64,000 nt of DNA from Megascapheus bottae (lineage: Eukaryota; Chordata; Mammalia; Rodentia; Geomyidae). Where the stretch lies: the NCBI GenBank assembly GCA_024803745.1, contig JANJXV010000100.1, forward strand, positions 496,001 to 560,000. The letters run 5' to 3'. The notes under the pieces are model-generated. The model worked only from the letters and a program-made list of their open reading frames with translations, had not been told where the DNA came from and did no database searches. Shown piece after piece: positions 33,746-46,699 of the stretch. Each line of letters starts with the position of its first letter. The stretch's first letter is position 1. Made by a program: the position numbers and the translations under genes.

Positions 33746-36419
33746 TAAATATACATTTTTATAACTTGCTTTCTCCATGGATGTAACATGTTTTCATTTG
33801 TCATTCATACTTACTCAATAAACACAATGTCTCACATACCTTATATCTGATTATTTACTGAAGTAATCAATTGTTATTTGTCAAACCTCTAATAAAATAA
33901 ATAAAATATTTTGCTGGTTAGTCTCAGCAGTATGTAAAAATTTTCATCTCAAAAAATGGCAACTACTCAGATTCATACTTTTGTTCTAATTGCTTTTAGT
34001 ATTTTGTCTTCAGTTTTGCTTGTTTGGCTACATGAAATCTCACAAATATTTTGGAATCAGATTTCATGCAACTTTGACTGTATGCCAAATGAGGTGTTTT
34101 ATACTCATGTCATGGTTGATGTGGTAGATGAGGATAAAACAAGGCAAACGCTCATCAGTTGTTGTGGTCTTTCATCTTCTGGAAAAGAGGTAGGAAAGAG
34201 GGAAAGTGCTGACCACAAGTCTGACTCATTGTTATGCTGGTAAAATAGCAACACATTCAGAGCCACATGGTCAGCCACTATAAAACTCCCCTACCTCTTT
34301 CCCATTTTCCTACTTCCTCTTAGAAACACAGACCTCTACCTTCATATTTGAAAGTGCCAAGCTCATTCTACTCCTGAACATTTTAATTTGTTGTTCCCTT
34401 GCAAGATCCTAACTAAATTCACGGAAGAATCTATTCAAATGTACCCCCATAGAAAGCAAAGTACTACCATGCTATTCAAAATAGGCTTGTTTGCCTTTTG
34501 CCATGTTCTAAATGTTTCTGAGGTTAAATCATACCCTGAAGTAATGAACCAAATCCACCCCAAAAAACAATTTTAAATGTCTCTTTTATGAAGAAGACAC
34601 AGACTCTCTTATATATAGAACCATATCTACGGGTTTTTTTTTATCAAGCAATGTTTCCATTTTCCCTTCCTCCCTTCCTCTATCCCTTCTTTCTTCCTTC
34701 CCTCTTCTAGAATTAGCCTATATATGCACTGTAAGAAAAAGAAAGGGGAGGAATTATCCTTTCCTTTTAGAACCTTCTAGCTGACAATCTACTCTGAATT
34801 TTCAACTCCATTCTGGCTGTCTTCTGTGAATGTCTAATAGGATTCACATAGTAGGCAACTGATTTTAAAGCTCATATGTATCATTTAAAGAAGAAGTGTA
34901 CTCCCTTGGCTGAATACTGCCAACATTTCAACATATGTACTCATTTCTACCAAGGACCAATTCCTTCATATAGCTGAAATACATACTCCCTTTGTTGAAC
35001 AGCATCTGCTTTGAGGTGAACCAAACTTGTCTCCCTAAAGTTCACTGCTTCTGTAGGCTCTCCATTTTCCACCCAAATGATTTATTTAAAGCATTTCTGT
35101 ACCTGTCTTGGTTTCTATTGCTGAGGAAAGAAATACTTTAAGCAGTTCTGTACGTTTTTCTTTAGCTTCCCTGCTGGGAACCATATCTCTTGCTTAGCTA
35201 TTAGTCTAAATGTTCTTTTGCACAGGCGTTTGTCTTGTAATTTAAATTTAACTTCAAAGGTAAATGAAATTATTCAAGTCCAATAGATCCTTACTCTCTT
35301 TCCATCAGTATTATAAGTGATTTGCTTCCTAATCACCATTTAAAATAATGTATACATGCCTATTTTTATACTGCTAATATTCATCACTGCTATACGCAGC
35401 TGAATAATTATATCTGAAAATCATTGCTGCAAATTGGATGTTTATTTACAGAAACATCTAGCTGATGATCACTTGCTGGCAAGGTTGAACATGTTTCAAG
35501 TGACTCCAAAGGAGACTTAGCCTTCTTATAAAGAGGAAGTCTGCCCACTGCACAATATACTCATTTGGTCATTTGTGTTTCTAAGAGCACTAGGAGTCCA
35601 TCAAAAGCAAGTTTGTCACATTTGAGGTTGAAATTTCATTTATTCACTGCAATAATATTGACTGTAATCCCCTAATTACATGTCTCAATGAAAGAAGACA
35701 GAATGTAGATACTGATCCAGCAGTGACTGTGAATGAAAATATTGCTAATTCCTCTTAGTCACTGGGGTGGATTTCTTTTTCCCATTTCTTTCAGAATCTT
35801 ACTTTCCTGTTTCCATAGGCCAATGATAAAACAGAAATTGTTGTGGTATTTTGGAAGGGTAATCTGGGAATAAGAACTGTGTTTCAGCATCTGATAGGCT
35901 CATTAATAACTAAATCTAGATACATGAAACAGACAAGGAGTTGGGGGCAAAGGACTGTTAGAAGTGGCAGCAAAATGTAAGAGAGGTTTATCTAGAGGCA
36001 TAAGGCAGGAAGCAGGACACAATGACCATCTCTTCGAAAGTATTTTCAGTGCTTCTGAGTAATCTGTCCATTGTCACACTGTACAGGGATAGCATTTTGG
36101 TTGGCCCACAAAGGAAGAGGATCTAGCTGGTCTATCACGAATGACACGTCCACTATTTTCAACACTAAACATAGACTTCTAATAGATGTTTTCATCTGAG
36201 CATATTCCAAAAGCAAAGTGGTTATTACCAGTTAATCAACTGGTCATTAGAGTAACCAACATATTATGTGATCAAAAAATTAACACTAAGCATTCATTTT
36301 GATTAAGGTTTGCCTTATAGATTAAAACATGGGAGTATAATCAACAAAGCTTTCAAGACTTCTGGCTAATAAATAATGTTGTAAAAATCCAAAGTGAACA
36401 TGAAATTAAAAATAAATTC
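33746..36419. other. AT-rich non-coding DNA
   Basis: Single-copy DNA with a T/C-rich patch at about 34,655-34,712. A 95-codon plus frame at 33,956-34,243 has no recognised domain and sits in AT-rich non-coding context. No gene is supported. Confidence 0.5.
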
Positions 36420-36645
36420 CAGTTGTCAGTGGCTTACACTTATATTCAGTGACTCCGGAGGCTGACATTTGTAGGACTATGGTTCAAGGCTAGGCAGTTA
36501 GAAGAGTTCACTAGACTCCATCTTAAAAAACAAAACAAAACATTGAAAAAAATATCCCAGGTTGGATGTAGGGCTTACATGGCAGAGCTCCAGCCTCAAA
36601 AGGTATGGCCCTAACTTTAAACTACAGTACTTAAAAGAAGATCAG
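36420..36645 (+). mobile_element. B1-like plus ID-like SINE, sense, decayed
   Basis: 'cagttgtcagtggcttacac', 'actccggaggctgacatttg' and 'ggttcaaggctaggcagtta' form the B1-like half ending in A-rich sequence near 36,520-36,550. 'ggttggatgtagggcttaca' with 'cagagctccagcctcaaaag' is an ID-like unit. Confidence 0.75.
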
Positions 36646-36746
36646 ACTACTTATGAATGAACAGTACAATTCTTACTTAAACAAAAGCATTATAAAAAGT
36701 TCCATATGTAGACATATTGTATTTATTCACTTGCTTGTTTCATTTT

Positions 36747-36842
36747 GGTTTTTGTGACAAAATAGGTCTCACTATATAGCCCAGATTTATTTGAAATTCA
36801 CTATGTAGTATAGATTGGTCTCAAATTTGATCTCATACTTGG
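36747..36842 (-). mobile_element. B1 SINE fragment, antisense
   Basis: 'aataggtctcactatatagc', 'ccagatttatttgaaattca', 'ctatgtagtatagattggtc' and 'tcaaatttgatctcatact' match the reverse B1 wording ('ggtttctctgtgtagccctgg', 'ctggaactcactctgtagacc'). Confidence 0.8.
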
Positions 36843-37428
36843 ATGTGTTGAACATGGGAAAATTGAAGTTAATTATTTTATTTTGTTTTGTTTTGTTTTG
36901 CAAACCACAGCAATGTTTTTAAAAGAATGACCTAGAGGCTGTGTGTATCTTAAACACATGGAGACCTTGGAGCCTGACTCTGTGGCCTTAGGTCTGAAGG
37001 TATGAGTCAGGTTTGGAGCTAGAATTGCAATATATTTTTAGAACATAAGTATCCCATGTGCATCTAGGGTGTGTGCTTGACACACCACAGTATTTGAGAC
37101 GCTGACTAAGTCCAATAATTAGTCCACAGATTGAGAAAGCTGCACCCAGGGAATGCAAACGTTGTTTATAAAGCATTTACATCGACATGCTTAGTGTTAA
37201 GAAAATTATTTCTTCCTGGAAAATTCTATTATCTGTCAGTCTTCCATAACACATCCCTTTAAAAAATTGTGCTTTTTCACACTTTGTAAAGAAGAACACA
37301 GTCTCTCTGATAATAAATTTTACAACGTTGCATTGCCCTTAGGTATAAATCATCCAGGCACTGAACAAAGGGACAATGCCAGAGTTCAGAATTGGAGATG
37401 AGAACTTATACAAAGGTAGAAACTTGAG

Positions 37429-37432
<4 letters not shown>

Positions 37433-37499
<67 letters not shown>
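37433..37499. repeat. (GA)n microsatellite
   Basis: About 33 uninterrupted GA units. The Arg/Glu and Leu/Ser alternating open frames across it are artefacts. Confidence 0.97.
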
Positions 37500-37742
37500 C
37501 TTCAATGTTGACAATGACTTTCAAATCTGAATCCCCGTCATTATTAGATCATGATTTCATTTCTTTGCCATGTGTTGGTATTTGTATTTTGTCCACAAAT
37601 GTCCTTCATTTGTTTGTTAGCGTGAACAAATCTGAATAGCATCTCACACTTGTCTCAAGTGACTTCATGCCTAAATAAATGCCACATAAACAAGAGAAAA
37701 GCTTTTTAAAACTATCAAGAAAGAATTTCTTGAAGTTACATA

Positions 37743-37843
37743 GACTTTTCTGCCCAAGCTGGCTCTGAACCACAATCCTCAAATTTCAGCCTCCTGAGTA
37801 GCTAGGATTATAAGTGTGAGCTATTGGCATTTAGCTCAAGGAA
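37743..37843 (-). mobile_element. B1-like SINE monomer, antisense
   Basis: 'gcccaagctggctctgaacc', 'acaatcctcaaatttcagcc' and 'tcctgagtagctaggattat' are the B1-like half of the local dimeric SINE in reverse. Confidence 0.85.
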
Positions 37844-39390
37844 GAATTTCTTTAAAGTCTCCAAACTACTTCTAGAACCCCAAAGCAGTCACTCACATCT
37901 CATCAGCCTCATTAAATAGGATGGTGAAGTATCTATTTCAATGTATCTCTCTTTATAAATGAGGAAACGGAACCTTTTGAGGCAATTCAGTAACAATCCC
38001 AGACAAACAACTCTGCAGGTCTAGATGAAAGGAAAGTATCTGAGCCATCACATAGAATAGTTTCCAAATGGAACTCGCTGCTCAGTAGTCTGCTATTATT
38101 CTGATTCATATTCAACAGTGGATGACTTAAACTTCAGAATTTTTCAAAAATATAATTGCTGTTTCAGCAATTTAGTTACCTAATTATTTGCTTGTATTCA
38201 TTTTCAAGACAGGATTCTATGCTAAAAACACACCTTGTGAATATCAAATCAGGTTGCCATAGTAACAGGGTCTGTTCTCAACCAACTGCACTCTTAGCTA
38301 ACTTATTTGATAATCATGGCTTTCTTACTAAAGCTGAGTGTTATTAAAGATTATTATGGACTTTTATGTGTATTTTATTTTTGTCAAATATTAATTTCAT
38401 AGGCTCTTCTTACATTATCCTCCAAATACTGTTCATTAGGAAAATGTTAAAAGACCTAAATTTGGTTTTGCTGACATGAGCCATTTTGTGTTTAAATCTG
38501 TTTGTCTAGGCAATGTGAAGAAAATGTCTAAGAAGAATTTAAATAAATTTTGAGAGATTGGGGAGAATGATCCTTCTCAACACAATAAATGACATGCGCA
38601 CGTGTTCACCTGTGGGTGTGTTCTTAGTAGTGTCTGGAGAATGAAAAGGCCAACAGGGACACAGGATACCGCAATGCTGACTGACCTTACAGATTTTGGA
38701 AAATCGAGCCTTTTAAGGACCAGTCAAAAAATTCTAAAAACTATATTTTGTCGGGTTCCTTGAAGGGAAATGTTACAATTTTCCTTCTTGAACAAAAGCC
38801 ATATTGCCTGGATTAACACAGAAGCCATGTTCAAAAGTCTTTCAGGAGTCTGTATTTTAATACCACAAGAAAGCTATGAAAATACATTCCCATCCTGCAT
38901 TAAACATAAGATTTCACTCAACATATTTTCAAGCATGTTGTTATTTTACTTTTGAAATTACTTAGTGCTGAGAAATTCATTTCACTTACGGTTGGCTGAA
39001 TTTTTAAGCAATTATTTAACAAGCCTAGAAAATCTTTTACTGTGAGAAATTGAACCTGCAAATTGCTTTCAAAATGTACTGAGAAATTTATAAATATTAA
39101 CCATGGCAGCTAACAAGGTTGACACAATAATATGTTTATTTAAACATCTAGTCATTTTTATTTCTTAAATATCAAGTCAGTGACTTATGTTTGTTTTTTC
39201 CAGATCTCTCATATTCCCTCAACCTTTGAAAAGTATATAGATAATGGAGCTCTCTGTTTAGTGACTTAAGATGAAAGCTATCCAGTGCCTGGTTAGATAT
39301 TGCATTTTAGTACCTACTTGATGGCAACAATAAACAAATATTTATTTTTAGAGCTATCTCAAATGTGTCACAAAGGTGCAAGTGGAATGT
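37844..39390. other. AT-rich non-coding DNA
   Basis: Mostly unique. A weak MIR-like trace ('tataaatgaggaaacgga' at about 37,954) is present. No gene seen. Confidence 0.45.
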
Positions 39391-39770
39391 AAGATTTTTT
39401 TTGGTAGCACTGGGATTTGAACTCAGGGTCTTGCATTTACAAGACAGGTGCTCTCGGAGTTATGTCTTCAGTCCTTTTTGCACTAGTTACTTTGCACATA
39501 GGGTCTTACTTCCAGTGTTATAATTTCTGAGAAGACAGACACACAACCCCACCCAGTGAAATGGCATTTCATTGTCTTTTTCTCACTGGGCTGGCCTGGA
39601 CACTTGATCCTCCCAGACTCAGCCTCCCACATAGCTAGGGAGGTTGGCCCATGCCACTGCACTGAGTTTGTTTAGGAGGGGTCTTGCCTGTATGTCTAAG
39701 CTGTCCCTGAACCATGATCCTCGTTATCCTAGCCTACCAAGAAGCTAGGATTTCCAGTGTGGACTACTAG
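39391..39770 (-). mobile_element. ID-like SINE followed by B1-like remnants, antisense
   Basis: 'ggtagcactgggatttgaac', 'tcagggtcttgcatttacaa' and 'ggtgctctcggagttatgtc' form an ID-like element in reverse (39,391-39,475). 'tcccagactcagcctcccac', 'atagctagggaggttggccc', and later 'ctgaaccatgatcctcgtta', are two B1-like pieces in reverse. Confidence 0.75.
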
Positions 39771-40082
39771 TACAGAATTACAATTCACTGTTTTCCTTAA
39801 GCAATTGAAGAATAAAATGCCACCGTGATGCCCAACCATGACTGGCTCCTTGGACAGTATTAACTACAAGGTACGGTGTACTCACATGCAACCTCAATTC
39901 AATGTGAATATCAGAAAATTAATATGAATATTTTAAAACCTAATCAATCCTCAGTTACGTTCAAGTGCTGCCAGTGTCCCAATAATGTCATGGTATCACT
40001 AATGACTGATACAGTGGCTGCTAAAAGGCACAATATTAAAATTTATTGTGCCTTGTCTTAGGAAGAAAAATGAAAAAGAGGC

Positions 40083-40123
<41 letters not shown>

Positions 40124-42290
40124 GAGGATAGCAAGAGGGGGAAGAAGGAAAGTGACAGTGAAGGAAGGGACATGGAAGACAGGGAAGGAGAGGGGTGCCA
40201 TTTCCTAGAAAAGTCTGGTGCATATGCATTCTGATATTAATGACAAGAAAAATAGGCAAAGGTATGTGATCCTCCTGAGCTCTTCTTGTGCCCAGCTTGC
40301 ATATTACTGATGCTTGTGCCATATGGAATATCATATAGCTCAGGCAATGTTACACGATACTCAAATCCAACGTTTTTTTCACAGTCATGTGTATTTATCT
40401 CTGTGTGTGTAACTCAAAGAACATGGCATGTGGAGGAAAATGGGTTCTGGCCTCAGAAAGAATTTAACTCAGTGACAATTGTGCCACTAGGTTTGGTCTG
40501 GCCCTTACATTAGGAACAGCCTCTTCTAAATCCTCCGCCTAAGACTGGAGCTGGGGAATGCCACCATTTCCCAGAATTTCACAGCTGGCTCTGTCAGTTC
40601 CACTGTATGTCACTGGCTGCCAAAAATAAGTTTCGTGCTTTTCTTGTCTGCAGTTGTTCTGCTCCATCTGTCTTCAGAACAGCTCTCCTGAGGCTCTGAA
40701 ACTATCCATTTTCTGTATATGTTCGCTCCAAAGATCACTGCTAGAGTGGCTCTTCACATCCGTGGGCTGGCTATGGTCCAGACTTCCAACAACTCATCTT
40801 TCTGTGTCTTCAACAACTAGAAACTCCTGTCTGTGATAGAAATGAGGCTGCTCCAAGGAGCCAGCTCCAATTCAAGGCCCACAAGGCTTCAGGTAACATG
40901 GCTCCACATCCCAGACCTGGGGAGAGCCCTTCCTGAAACTCACCCCTTTCGTTTCCTTCACAGGTCATTACAGATTCTCCGTCACCTTTAATAAGATTCC
41001 TGCACAAAACATAAATGTCTCTGAACTGACGTTTAAAACCCTTTAAAAGTTGACTTTCACTGATAATTTACACTGTATCTTTAGTCTCAATCCACTTGGT
41101 TCAAGGCAAGAGGGTACTTCAGTTCCTGTCTCTGCCTTGGAACTGTGTTCACCTCCTGATTGCCAGTTTGACACGGTGACCAAGGTGGTTCTTTGTATGA
41201 AATCCCTCCACAGAAAGCTTCTAATCACTTCTTCTGTTACTCGGGGAAAGAAAAATAAATCGATAGAGCCCTTTTTTTTGGCTCACAGGGCCCTCCTTAT
41301 TCTCTACTCTCTCCCATTCTTTCCAACCTATTTCATAAAGCCTGACAAGTACATGTCCATTTCTGGATCTGTTCTTTTACTCTCCTTTCTGACTGGATCC
41401 TTCGTTTCCTTCTTATAACCCTTGGCATCTAATGCAGGCACCCTTGCACCTCCTCCCTGTCACGCTCCGATGTGGTTGCATGCACAACTGCATTTTGCAG
41501 TCCTTTTGTGCCTCATAAACTGGGAACTCCATCTTATACAATATACATTTTCTTTTCTTTTTTCCCCACACTCAGTAACTTTGTATTTAAAATGGAGAAT
41601 TTTGATACTGGAGACAGTGTCTTACTTATTTCTATACTTCTGTCTCTACCATGCACCATTCTGCATGGCATATAATATGATCTGGATGTAATTTTGTAGA
41701 ATAATTAAGCCAGTGAATGTCAAATGTCATCACCTGCTGTGCATTTCTGTTGGCTTCCTACCTTCAGTGCATTATTCTCTTGCTCCTTTTCACATTTTTA
41801 GTCTGACCTTTCCTTCCAGTTGAGCTCAAATCCTGTATTAGTATTATTTGTAAAACGGCTCGTCGTGAATACTTCTTGCTTCTGGCTCTTACGTGATAGA
41901 TTTGGATAGCAAATATATTGATCAATTTATGAAACACATATTTTCATAGAAAAAAAGTCTACCTTTGGTTAAGGTAAGTACATTATTTCACTTTAGTATC
42001 CTCAATTTCTTCGTCTTTAAAGCAGATGATAATTTATTGAATCTGGAAAAGTGAACATTACTTTCACCTGAATTTGTGATATCTTTTCCAATTAGTGCTT
42101 AGGATATACGTAATCACCATATATTCTGTTTCTGAACGGATAAAAATTTGTTTCCTCTCAAATATAAATAAGTTTGATCCATTAAGTCTCAATAAGTTGA
42201 AACATCAAACATCCTGGATTTAAAATAACCTGGCATTATTCAGAGTCATTATTTGAGAGGAAATTGACCCAAAGTACCAAAGGAAAGACT
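39771..42290. other. Non-coding DNA with a short GACA repeat
   Basis: Mostly unique, GC somewhat higher at about 40,500-41,500. That part has faint L2-like wording ('caattcaaggcccacaaggc' at about 40,870) too weak to annotate. A 122-codon plus frame at 41,050-41,418 has no recognisable domain and overlaps a minus frame. No gene supported. Confidence 0.4.
40085..40123. repeat. (GACA)n microsatellite
   Basis: About nine to ten GACA/CAGA tetranucleotides, followed by a purine-rich stretch to about 40,195. Confidence 0.97.
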
Positions 42291-42794
42291 TATATCAAAT
42301 GTGGAATTTCAAAGCCTACGGGAAGGGAAGATAGTGGAGAAGATAAAGAAACCATGTCAATCTCAAATGTTTTGATTATTGGAGGCAACGTGTAGATAAA
42401 ATCAGTTACCATAGAATGAAAACCAGAAGACAGGCAGAAGTATGGATAAACAAAACTCTACACCCTGTAAATACAATAGTTGCCACCAAACACTGCCTGA
42501 CAGTGACCTAGAAAACAGGCCACATATAAGGGACGTTTCAATGATTTGAAATCAACCAAAAATCTATGTCAAAAATCCAATTTGAAATTTGAAAAGAAGA
42601 ATGGGAAAAAGAAGTGTGTGTGTGGAGGGAGGTGGTGAGGTCTAGTGCACTAGCTACATGGCTCTTCTCCAAAGAACCCTTAAAAACACTCATCGCGTAC
42701 ATGCAGAACAAAGGATTTTTCCATATAAGAGAACTTCGTTACTAATACAGCCAGCTAGACAAAGGTACTTCCTAAGCTAACAACAATCTCCGTT

Positions 42795-42921
42795 GCTTTT
42801 TGAGTTTGTTGTTGTGGATTTCTTTAGGTAGTTGGCTCGTGGGACTCCCTGGTTCTCTCTTTTTGTCAGAGAGAGCTAGGCAGCGTCCCTATTGTCTTGG
42901 CGCCATCTTCCTTCCCCCCGC
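42795..42921 (-). mobile_element. Probable L1 5' end (5' UTR) fragment, antisense
   Basis: Read on the minus strand it begins with a G-run and 'gaagatggcgccaagacaat', then 'cccacgagccaactacctaa', then 'agaaatccacaacaacaaac'. Mammalian L1 5' UTRs often open with a G-rich start, an AAGATGGCG YY1 site and 'caactacct...' wording. No attached L1 body is seen to the left. An LTR origin is the main alternative. Confidence 0.55.
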
Positions 42922-42924
42922 ATT

Positions 42925-44289
42925 AGCGTTTATAAGTTAATTATTATGGTCCTCTAAACTGTCAAGATGGAAATCTGAAATAGAGCCAGGAAAGGTTTAT
43001 CCATGAGCCAAATCTAGCTTGTTAGAGCTTTGGTTAAACCAACAATTGAATCTCATTAGAAGAAAGACACATTCTTGTATTTTATGTAACTTCTTTTGTG
43101 CTATCAGGACAGGAAATGCCATCTTAGAGCCTCAATACATGTCATTTTGCCTTACAGAAAGCATTGTTCCTTCTTAGATGAGACTATAGTGCTTCAATTC
43201 AACATTTTTAATCATCAATAAAGCCTATGGATCTTACTTCTGACATAAATCAACTAATCTTGATTTCCCTTTTTTATTTATCAGCTCCACTACTACTCTA
43301 ATTTAGTTACTAGATATTTGTATGTGCAAGGTTTTCTTATCCAGTATCCTACAGTCTCATTATAATCAGTTCTATTCCAGTATTCATGACATGAATAGGT
43401 ACAGATATACAATGCCCACCCCTCTTTCTAAGAGTTCAAGAAGGCTGGCTAATGTCATTAGTGTCTTCATAGTCTGAAATTTAAGTTAGCCTTAATCAAA
43501 GTTCCACGTGTATTCAGGGCACTCTATAGTCCACCTGTGCATATCACAGACAGAGATATTTATACATTATGTGTGGTCATAACAAATATTTTTGATAGAA
43601 ATATTATCCAGACTTTAAGGTAGCTGCAATGGGATGAGAAAGTTACTACATAAATAATCTTAGTAAATGATAGTTCAATAGGATTGTCTGCTAGTGACTC
43701 AGCAAATTAGTTTGTAGCATGTATGGCTGATATGATAAATGCTGTCGAAGATGATTGCATACATTTTATATTCTATTGTGATCATGTACCTAGAACAGAC
43801 CTCATATACATTGTCATTCAGGACACACTGGGTATGACAGGGTGTGAGTAAATAGAACCTTCCTTCTACAGAGGAACAAGATATCAAGGTGTACCCTACA
43901 GGTCGTGCAATCATTCGTTTACATAACATTTTAAAATAGTCATTTATTAAGTGGATTTACAGCAATTAGTTTAGATGCTACGGACTATCTAATCTACCAC
44001 CACTATTTAGCTTTGGAAGAACAGCAACAAAACAATTATCAATAACATCCAAACTAAGGTTGTGATTGTTTTCCAATAGATAAGAAGTCAGATCCGACCT
44101 TCAGGTTATATTTTACTAAATTATATTTTAACAGTGTATGAATGGCTATTCTACTTATTTACAAGTCAGATCCTTCTCTGTAGATATCAGTTTATGATAT
44201 TTGTATGTAACCTAAGTACATTCTACCATGTTATCTATCTAGTTCATTAGCTCATTTTAAATTAAAAATAATTAATGTGTTTAGCTCTC
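42925..44289. other. AT-rich non-coding DNA
   Basis: No recognised element and no plausible gene. Open frames are 76 codons or fewer. Confidence 0.5.
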
Positions 44290-44653
44290 TAAATTGTTTA
44301 TATGTTCTGTATAGTCATCACTTATCAGGTAAGTAGTTTGCAAATACATATCCTCATTCTGTAGATCACTGTTTATTCCTTTAGATAATTTCCTTTGCTG
44401 TGCAAAAGATTCTTAGTATGTTGTTGTTACCTATGACCCTGAAATGCTATCTAAAAAGTCATTGGTAACATCACTATTTTAAACAATGCTGTTGTGTTTT
44501 CTCACATCGTTTGATGATCTCAGGATTTGCATTTAGGCCTTTGATCCATTTTGGTTGACTTCTGTGTGGATAAGCGGTGGGATCTGGCTGCATTATTCTT
44601 CATGTGTGTATAAGTGATCTTAGCATCATTTGGTGTAAGACTGTCTTTCCTTT
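44290..44653 (-). mobile_element. Older L1 ORF2 fragment, antisense (first part)
   Basis: 'gtttgcaaatacatatcctc', 'tttgctgtgcaaaagattct', 'catttaggcctttgatccat' and 'tttggttgacttctgtgtgg' are the standard antisense wording of L1 ORF2. The element is interrupted by a younger L1 at 44,662 and resumes at 45,551. Confidence 0.88.
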
Positions 44654-44661
44654 ACATTCTT

Positions 44662-45541
44662 TTTTTTAAAAAATTAATTTTATCATCCAGGTGAAGTAAG
44701 GGGGGTTTATAGCTTCATACATAAGACAATGAGTATATTTCTGGTTGAACATTGTTACCTCCTCCTTCGTATTTCTCCCACATTACTTCTCCTCAGCCTC
44801 CCTCCAAGTTGTAAAGCTCATTTCCAGCATATTTTGGATATGGTTGTTGCACTGCCTTGCCATTTGTCCTTTGTCTTGTCATTTTCTTGTGCTCTTTCCC
44901 TTCCCCAATTCAGATAAACATATACATAAGACCCAGGGACTAAAACCAAATACGGTAACAACCGGGGATAAAACAAATGAAATAAATGAAGTAACTTCAC
45001 ACAGTACCTCAAAACAACAACAAAAACCTCTCGTTTCCATATCTTGGGGTTCATTTTGCTTAGCCTCATCTTACATGGTCATGTATACATAGCTATTGAG
45101 CTATCCTCTTCTAGGACTATCCTAGACATATACTAATTATTACAAATGAGCAAAACCATGGAGTCTATGTTCCTTTGGGTCTGGCTTATTTCACTTAATA
45201 TAATGTTTTTCCAAGTCTTTCTATTTCCTTATGAATGGGGCTATGTTGCTCTTTCTGATGGAAAAATTGAATTCCACTGTGCACGTACACCATATTTTCT
45301 TGATCTATTCTTCTACTCAGGGGCATTTGGGTTGGTTCCATATCTTAGCTATGGTAAATAACGCAGTAATGAGCATAGTTGTGCTGATAGTGTGGCCTTG
45401 TTTGTGGTCTTTTGGGTAAATGCCCACGAGTGGGATTGCTGAATCATAGGGAATTTCTATGTTTAGTCTTTTGAGGAAACTCCACACTGCTTTCCAGAGT
45501 GGCTGAATACTGTTGGTGGCAGTAAACTTGTTCAATCACTA
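44662..45541 (-). mobile_element. Younger 5'-truncated L1 inserted in an older L1, antisense
   Basis: Starts with a T-run (A-tail in reverse), then the 3' UTR type seen at 13,325 and 21,030, then ORF2. The minus frame at 45,317-45,535 encodes the L1 ORF2 C-terminal region with 'FLKRLNIEIPYDSAIPLVGI', 'YPKDHK' and 'ALFTIAKIWNQPKCP'. The frame is a truncated remnant without the endonuclease or reverse-transcriptase core. Flanks 'tacattctt' (44,653-44,661) and 'tacgttctt' (45,542-45,550) look like target duplications. Confidence 0.92.
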
Positions 45542-45550
45542 TACGTTCTT

Positions 45551-46417
45551 ATAACTATAAAAACCCAGTCTGCTGTATGAAAGTGGATTAATTTCTGTTT
45601 TTTATTCTATTCCACTAACCTATGTGTCCACTTTTTGCTAGTATCATGATGTTTCATGACTACAGCTTTTAGTATGAAATACAGTTGTGATACCACCAGA
45701 TTTAGCCACTTCCTTCTCCTCTTCTTTCTCTTTTCATCTTCTTTGTCCTTCTTTTCCTTTTCCCAGGATCACTATGGCTTTTCTGAGTTTTTATGCTTCT
45801 GTATGAATTTAAAGATTGCTTTCTATTTAGTTGAAAAAATGATTCAAAAACAGCACTCTAGTTAGAGATTCTTGTAAGTAGCATGGTCATTTTAACCATA
45901 TTAATTATTCTAATGCACACACATAGGGTGTATTTTCATTTTTATGTCCTCCAGAGATCTTGTCATCAGTGTTTTATAATTTGCATCTTCATTTCCTTGG
46001 GTTAATTTAATCCTGATTATTTTAATTTTATGGCTATTATGAATGGGATCATTTTGATGCCTTTTCAGTAAATTCATTATAAATGTTTAAAATGTAAGTC
46101 TTTTGTGTACTGATTTGGCATCCTGCTACTGCACTGAATTCATTATTCTATGCCAAGAGTTTTTTGATGAAGTATTTAGGTTTTTCTATGTATAAAACCT
46201 TGTCAATTTCAAACAAGGATAATTCAATTCATTCTTCCCTATCTGTATGCACAAGTTTCTCCTTTTTTTGCCTGCATACTCTAGATAACACTTTGGTGCA
46301 ATGTTAGTAAATGTGATAGAAAGTCTTGTTCATGAGTTCAGAAGAAATAGATGAGATTTTTTTTCCCCAGCTCAGTATGGTATTAGCAATGAGTTTTTCA
46401 TAGGCAGTATTTAGTAG
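45551..46417 (-). mobile_element. Older L1 ORF2 fragment, antisense (second part)
   Basis: Continues the older element after the nested insertion: 'ttctattccactaacctatg', 'tgtccactttttgctagtat', 'ggatcactatggcttttctg', 'ttggcatcctgctactgcac', 'ccccagctcagtatggtatt'. These are standard antisense L1 ORF2 phrases. Many stops in all frames. Confidence 0.9.
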
Positions 46418-46640
46418 TTTTTTATGTTCCAGGACTAGGTCTTGAACTCAAGGCCTGGGCACTGCTCCCGGACGTTCCTGCTCAAGGCTGATGCGCTATC
46501 ACTTGAGCCACACATCAACATCAGCTTTTTGGAGGTGTCATTTTCACTTTCTTGATTCTTGCTTCACCACAATGCTATCTGTGTAGCTGACATAATTTCC
46601 AATCTGAGTTTCTCAAGTAGCTTTCCCAGGGGCATATTTT
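46418..46640 (-). mobile_element. Dimeric ID/B1-like SINE, antisense
   Basis: 'ccaggactaggtcttgaact', 'caaggcctgggcactgctcc', 'atcacttgagccacacatc', then a decayed B1-like half ending 'gagtttctcaagtagctt'. It adjoins or interrupts the end of the older L1. Confidence 0.82.
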
Positions 46641-46699
46641 TTATGGGATACCAGCTTGATGGCTGCTTGGGCTTTGTTTATACAGACACAGGAAAGTAC

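Noticed and set aside
37339..37639. Leu/Ser and Arg/Glu alternating frames
   Set aside because: Artefacts of a (GA)n microsatellite.
42640..42925. CpG-island promoter suggested by the YY1-like motif and GC-rich patch
   Set aside because: The patch is short, matches L1 5' UTR wording, and no downstream exon is visible.
45317..45535. 72-codon minus-strand frame with strong protein similarity
   Set aside because: As a host gene it is rejected: it is the C-terminal remnant of L1 ORF2 in a 5'-truncated L1.
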